Shown here: piece after piece, positions 59,227-64,000 of the stretch
Layout: every line of letters begins with the position of its first letter
Position numbering within the stretch: position 1 is the stretch's first letter
Source of the DNA: Bubalus kerabau
Taxonomy: Eukaryota > Chordata > Mammalia > Artiodactyla > Bovidae
NCBI RefSeq assembly: GCF_029407905.1
Contig: NC_073628.1
Location: 50,923,501 to 50,987,500 of the forward strand
DNA: 64,000 nucleotides
Direction of reading: 5' to 3'
The notes under the pieces: model-generated
The model's database searches: none
What the model saw: only the letters and a program-made list of their open reading frames with translations
Told to the model about the DNA's origin: nothing
Program-made: the position numbers and the translations under genes

Positions 59227-60391
59227 TGGAGGCCATAATCCTTGCTAATACATCTAGGACTAGGACAAGGTCTCAAGGCCTACAGTGTGGGTCTCCAGCT
59301 CTACCACTGTTGCAAATTACCTAGTGCGCTTGTGTCTTGAATACAAATTTTATTTGAAGGGGAGAAAAAAAAAGCTAACATGAGTCATCTCCACTGTCAA
59401 GGGGCACCACACAGATTATTCCAATAAAGCATCTGCAGAACCACTTGTTTCTGAAATAGCCAGCCTCAGCCCGAGAATCAAAGGCCATGTCTTACGCCCC
59501 TTCAGGATGACCACGACTCTGCGAACAGAGAGGCTGCTAGGCTTTGCGGATCAGTAGCCGAACCCAAGGAATACCGACGTGGCAATGGGGGTGGGTGCGT
59601 GGGTGTCAGAGGGGGTCAGAGCTGCGTCTTCTCCTGGCAACGGTTAATGATTGCATGCAGCCCAATCCTACTGCCCACGGGACCCCTAAATATCCCATCC
59701 ACTCAGGGGTCCCTCGTCAACTTCCCAGACAGCAGCGCCGCAGTAGGGGAGGCGAGTCTGGCAGACGGGGAGGGGAGGTACTTGGCCCAGGCTGTAGAGG
59801 AAGCGCGACTCGACCGCCTCCTCCAGCAGTTCCAGGAACTCCCCACCGGGTCTCCGGGCGCCCAGAGGCGTCCCCAACTCTGAGCCCGACCCCTCCCCCG
59901 CGTCCGCCCGGCAGGGGGGAGAAGGCAAGCCCACCGCCGCTCCACTCCGCCCCCCGCCCCCCGGCGCCCCCGCGGGCCTGCCTTCCCCCTGCTCACCACG
60001 GGCCCCGCCGGGCACCTGCGGGTTCCAGCCGGGGACCCCGAGCGCGCCCCTTCCTTTCCGCGCGCCGAGCACCCGCGCCCGCCGCCTCCGGCGCCCCGCG
60101 TGCCCCCGTCCCCCGGGGCCGCCGCGCACCCGCACTTCCCGCCCGGCCCGCGGGGCTCGCGGTCCGCCCCAACTTTCCCGGCCGCGGCCCCAGCCCGCAG
60201 CGCAGAGACCCCGGCCCCGCGCAGAGACGCGCGGCCCCGCGGCCCCCGCCCGCGGCCGGCACGAGTTGCGCTCGGGACGCGCTCGGGGCCCGGGCCTCGG
60301 CAGCCGCCCGGCTCTGCGGGGGGCGGGCGCGGCGGGAACCACGGGGCCGCCGCCCCCCGCCCGGCCTGGCCCGGCCCGCGCCGCTGCTCAC

Positions 60392-60800
60392 CTCCGCCCG
60401 CGCTGCCGCTGCCGGGAAGACGTGGCGGTGGCCGCCGATCGCGCTCCCCGCCTCGCCTCCCGGCGCCCGGGCGCGCGGCCCCGGCCGGCAGCGCCAGGCG
60501 CCCTCTGCCGCCGGGAAGCCGAATCCTCCCTCCCTAACCCTAACGCGCCCGCCCGGCCCGGCCGCCCGCCCGCGTGCCGCGGCCCTTCGCCCCCCTCTCC
60601 ACCGCCGCTGCTCCGAGACGCTCCGCCGGAGGCCCCGGGCCCGCCTCGGGGAGCCCGCCTCCGGGCGCCCGCCCGCCCTGGCCAGCCGCCACTCGCCGCC
60701 CTCCCGCGCCCCGCCGCCGGTGCGGCTCGCGCGCCCCAGCCGGCTCCATACCGTTTCTGCTTCCCTTAACCCTAACCCTTGCCCCGGAGAAAGTCAAGTC
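60392..60800 (-). other. Candidate noncoding first exon
   Basis: This is the stretch from an unknown start inside CpG island 1 down to the donor at 60391-60390. The final 140 bases before the donor hold no ATG. An upstream frame (60797-60540) stops before the donor. The start is not determined, so the right edge is nominal. Confidence 0.45.
60532..60544. repeat. Telomere-like (CCCTAA)2 motif in the CpG island
   Basis: ccctaaccctaac, two tandem telomeric units. A near-twin lies at 60763-60778 (cccttaaccctaaccc). Confidence 0.9.
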
Positions 60801-60860
60801 AGGCTGGGGAGCAGCCGGCTCGTCGTCCCCTCTCCTCGTTTAGCGCCCCGCCCGGAATAC

Positions 60861-61958
60861 CCAAGTGCGCCACAAACACTTCTTACGGGATCCAAGGAGC
60901 GAATGAATGAGGACGGACTTTGGCAGCACTCCACCACGCAGGCTTCTAAACTTCCAGAGAACAGAAACCCGGACCTGGATTTGTTTTTTCGTTTGTGAAT
61001 TACACACACAGACACGTGCTCAGCGTTGCATAAATAAATAAGATTCACAGTTCCGGACCTCAGACCAGCACGGAGCGGCACAAGGCCCACCGCCCAGTTA
61101 CTCCGGGCTTTTAGTCGAACAGACTTAGGATTTAGATCTTCCACTTAAAAGCTGGGAGCTCTTGGGAAAGCTAATCTCTCTGAGCGGTTACCTCGTCTAT
61201 ACACTGAGAATAGTAAAACCTACTTCCCAGGGCTGTTGTGAGCATTGAGACCTTGCATTGTATGTGAAGTGCCTTGCTCGGCCCCTCCACCCACCTATGC
61301 TGCAGAGCTAAGTGGTAGAAGCCCTTATTATGATCATTAACAGGTAGCTACTGTTACTATTATTACTGATCCAGTAGGTAATAAAAACTATATGCAAAAT
61401 GTGAACTAACGGCCACCTTTTCATCTGAGGACACCACTTGTGAGTGTGGAATTGTCACCTACCCAACAGGGCCTCTCCAGTCTCTCCTCTTCCCCACCCC
61501 CAAGAATTAACTAATTGGTACTGGGTTTTTTTTAAGACCTGTAGAACTGGCTCTCCTACTGGTTTTCCACCTGGGTTTTGGTGGCCAGTCTCTTAATGAA
61601 CAGTGTTTATTTTCTTGTAAAGGCAGTGAAGGCTTAAGGGTTTCTGCAATCTACAGCATCTACTGTTTCCTCATTGCCCCTCTCTCAACACCTGGAGGAC
61701 TTTTGACAGTCTCCTTCCTGCTCTGCATGGAAAACAGCAGCGGGTGCAATGAAGTTGCATCAGACAGGACTGGGCTGGAATCCCAGCCTGTCCACCTTGG
61801 GTTTTCCATGCCTCAGTCCCCTGAGTTGTAAACTGTGGAGAATGACCCATCTGTGGCATTGAGAGATGGGTGATCCAATCTTTGAGTGAAGTGCCTGGAA
61901 CATAAAGGTGTTTACTAAAAGGCAACTGTTGATTTGTTTATTTAACCAGCATTTAGGG
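60861..61958. other. 5' flank of the CpG island with MIR remnants
   Basis: 61135-61330 is MIR (gttacctcgtctatacactg) and 61765-61930 may be a second, inverted relic. No gene is seen. Confidence 0.5.
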
Positions 61959-62150
61959 AGCATCCTAGGTGGTGCTTGTGGTAAAGAATCTACCTGCTAG
62001 TGCAGGAGACGCAGGTTCAATCCCTGGGTCAGGACAGGAAATGGCAACCCACTCCAGTATTCTTACCTGGAGAATCCCATGGACAGAGGAGCCTGGTGGG
62101 CTACAGTCCATGGGGTGGCAGAGAGTTGGACACAAATCAGCATCTGAGCC
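61959..62150 (+). mobile_element. Bov-tA SINE
   Basis: A plus-strand copy (gagcatcctaggtggtgctt to ggagagttggacacaaatcag) with a short internal deletion. Confidence 0.9.
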
Positions 62151-62799
62151 TAGCATAGCACAGCTCAAGGAGCATCCACTGAGTGTCATACATTCTGGGA
62201 GAGTGACGGAAAGAAACATAGGTGAGGTAGGATTCCTGTCCTCAAAAGAGATTAAGGTCTGCTTGACAAGAAGGGCACCCACATCCATGGGCAGAGGGGT
62301 TAGGAGGACATAGATGCTGCCAATATGAAATTAGAAAGCCTTAGTTCCAAACTGAGGCAGTGGTACTGCAGTAAAGATTGCTTTAATTCATTATAATTGT
62401 AAATGGTATTTTCCTCTAAATATGTACATAACTTTCCAAGGCCACTGCAAAAATTAATGAATAATTTTATGAGGCAAGCAGAACCACTTGATGTAGGATT
62501 CAGTCCCTTAATAAGGTGACTCCAAATGCTTCCTTATACTAGTAATAACATGAACACTGTGTCTTTGTGAAAGCACCAAATAGGTTAAACTTGTACGTCT
62601 TGCAATGCATATCTAACAGGGACAGTTCACACAGTCACCCTAATGGCCTCTCTCACCTCCTTATGCATGTCTTTGGTGTCGAGCCTCCTCTGTTAAGCCT
62701 GGGCTTGGCCCCTGGGACATCCACAGACACAGCAAACGAGGGGTGTTTGACAAGCACTTGCGCCTCGCTCCTTGTCTTCTTGAAATGCTGTGAAGAACA
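62151..62799. other. Gene-free stretch
   Basis: Nothing supportable. Confidence 0.4.
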
Positions 62800-63010
62800 T
62801 GAAAAAATCTGGTCCGACCTCCTCAAAAATGAGAGTCTGAGGCAGAGAGAGGCTTGTCATCCCAGCTGTAGCAGTTCCCCAGCCAACCCACCAGCTGAAT
62901 GCCACCGTATGACTGAGCCCAGGCAAGTCTAGCCAAAATGACCCAGCCGTCCGAAGAGTTGTGAGAAATAAAATGGTAGCTGCTTTAAGCCACTGAGTGT
63001 TGGCAGCAAT
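62800..63010 (+). repeat. Old LTR-like repeat
   Basis: The text (gttgtgagaaataaaatggt, then taagccactgagtgttgg) is typical of an ancient LTR end. The family is not fixed. Confidence 0.5.
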
Positions 63011-63024
63011 AGATAAACTGATAG

Positions 63025-63190
63025 ATGACGCAGGAGGAGAAGGGGGTGACAGAGGACAAGAGGGTTGGATGGATGCATCACCAACCCAATGGACATGAGT
63101 TAGCAAGCTCCGGGAGTTGGTGAAATCAGGGAAGCCTAGCGTGCTGCAGTCCATGGAGCCACAGAGTTGGATGTGACTTAGTTACGGAGC
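63025..63190 (+). mobile_element. BovB 3'-end fragment with an AGC tail
   Basis: Diverged BovB end (ggaggagaagggggtgacag, then ctccgggagttggtgaaatc) followed by agcagcagcag. Confidence 0.8.
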
Positions 63191-63789
63191 AGCAGCAGAC
63201 ATATCACACGCAGCCATTTCCACAATTCCAAGGTCTTGGCAAAATTCAGCCAAGAGTCAATACTCTCACTGGTGTTTTCTGTCATGGAGCACTCAGTTGA
63301 AGTTAATATGTCTCAGCTTAACAGAGTATCACACTTCAAGTAATGCCTTGTCTCAAAGTTCTGCATTGAATGACTACTGAGCCTGGTTAAAATCCTTTTG
63401 CAGCCAACAAGACAATGAGCTGGCAAAACCAGCTTAAAAACCGCTTTAAACATAGCTCCTTGGAACACAGCAGGGATTATAGAGGTTGGGTGTTGGTATC
63501 TCCCATTTGATTATAAACTTCTTGATGATGAGCACTTCGGTCTATTTGACAGGGTTTCTCTGTAGATCATGAAACATTCGAGAAGGAAGGGAAATTAAAG
63601 ATCAGCTAATCCCCTACCTCATTTTGTAGATGAAGGGACTGGGGCGCAGAGAGATTAGAGATGAGAAGAGCCTGACAAATTCTCAGGGTCCTGGAGCTAG
63701 CTTAGGGCAGAACTGAGAAGACCAAAGATCTTCAACACTGTTCACTGGACTGGATTGTTTGTTGGGTTGTTTTTCCTCTGTGACACTGG
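63191..63789. other. Gene-free stretch with a MIR scrap
   Basis: 63600-63660 is MIR-like (ttttgtagatgaagggactg). The rest is unassigned. Confidence 0.45.
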
Positions 63790-64000
63790 TTGCTCCCAAA
63801 AATATCCTCCTTGTGCTCAAAATAGCTTTACAACTTTCCTTTGCATTTAGGATAAAATCCAAAGCCTTCATCTGGCCCCATGAAGCCTGGTGCAGCCAGC
63901 CCTCCGGAGGCATCGTTTTGGCTCCTGCTGTCACTCGGCACGCCCTGCCCTCTCCTGTTGTCTTCCATCCTGTGTCACTCCACTCAGAGTCCAAGCCCTG
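63790..64000 (+). repeat. L2 LINE fragment
   Basis: The text (ggataaaatccaaagccttc, then tctggccccatgaagcctgg) fits the L2 3' region. It runs off the window edge. Confidence 0.65.

Larger units (their letters stand above)
59740..60860 (-). promoter_or_regulatory. CpG island 1, likely promoter and first exon of the minus-strand gene
   Basis: About 1.1 kb of very GC-rich, CpG-dense DNA contrasts sharply with the flanks and is free of repeats. There is no TATA box, and GC boxes such as ccccgcccgg near 60845 suggest Sp-type control. Three minus-strand donors are visible: GGAG|GTGAGC at 60391-60390, GCAG|GTGCCC at 60015-60014 and CGTG|GTGAGC at 59996-59995. Donors point only one way, so transcription to the left is favoured, although a divergent transcript cannot be excluded. 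Long frames on both strands are composition artefacts. Confidence 0.75.

Noticed and set aside
59544..60998. 484-codon plus-strand open frame
   Set aside because: It covers the whole CpG island, is almost all P, R, A and G, and mirrors equally long frames on the other strand. Stop codons are rare in such GC-rich DNA. There is no domain and no conserved start context.
7327..62150. tRNA-like internal promoter text repeated through the window
   Set aside because: All instances lie inside Bov-tA, BOV-A2 or CHR SINEs. None forms an intact tRNA gene.
1..64000. Search for CRISPR arrays, operons, toxin systems or phage genes
   Set aside because: The repeat content, intron signals and CpG islands show ruminant nuclear DNA. 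No prokaryotic or viral gene order is present.

Overview
The window is nuclear DNA of a bovid ruminant (cattle, buffalo, sheep or goat type; I cannot separate these). It is full of BovB (RTE) LINE copies, BOV-A2 and Bov-tA SINEs, ungulate CHR SINEs and ruminant L1, on an older mammalian background of MIR, L2, MaLR-type LTR, Tigger-like and hAT-type remnants. No bacterial, viral or CRISPR-like organisation is visible. Nearly all long open reading frames are retrotransposon relics or chance frames in GC-rich DNA. The largest, 484 codons, lies inside a CpG island. 

The one host gene I can support runs on the minus strand, right to left. Its promoter is probably the large CpG island at about 59.7-60.9 kb, which holds good minus-strand splice donors. 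A second CpG island at 48.7-49.2 kb also ends in a minus-strand donor and may be an alternative promoter. To the left, six exon-like blocks carry an acceptor and a donor on the minus strand: 46474-46513, 44977-45042, 36065-36163, 35300-35363, 22806-22936 and 18918-19013. The last four join in one open frame with matching intron phases at every junction, giving about 100 residues. The probable start ATG is at 36072-36074, and the chain through the two upstream exons puts an in-frame stop before it. I do not recognise the protein. Its 3' end was not found and may lie left of the window or under the repeats. 

Layout: 1-4.1 kb, two head-to-tail minus-strand BovB copies, one split by BOV-A2. 4.1-10.3 kb, old repeats, an L1 tail, a Bov-tA and a Tigger-like element. 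10.3-18.4 kb, one long ruminant L1 with an intact-looking 5' region, broken ORFs, three nested insertions, a SINE fragment and no 3' end. 18.9-46.5 kb, the exon-bearing part, with introns full of SINEs, a 1.6 kb hAT relic split by a CHR-2 SINE, L1 tails and a minisatellite. 46.5-59.7 kb, long introns or upstream gene body with CpG island 2. 59.7-60.9 kb, the main CpG island. 60.9-64 kb, 5' flank with old repeats. 

All calls come from reading the sequence and from remembered family consensus features. No alignment or database search was run.
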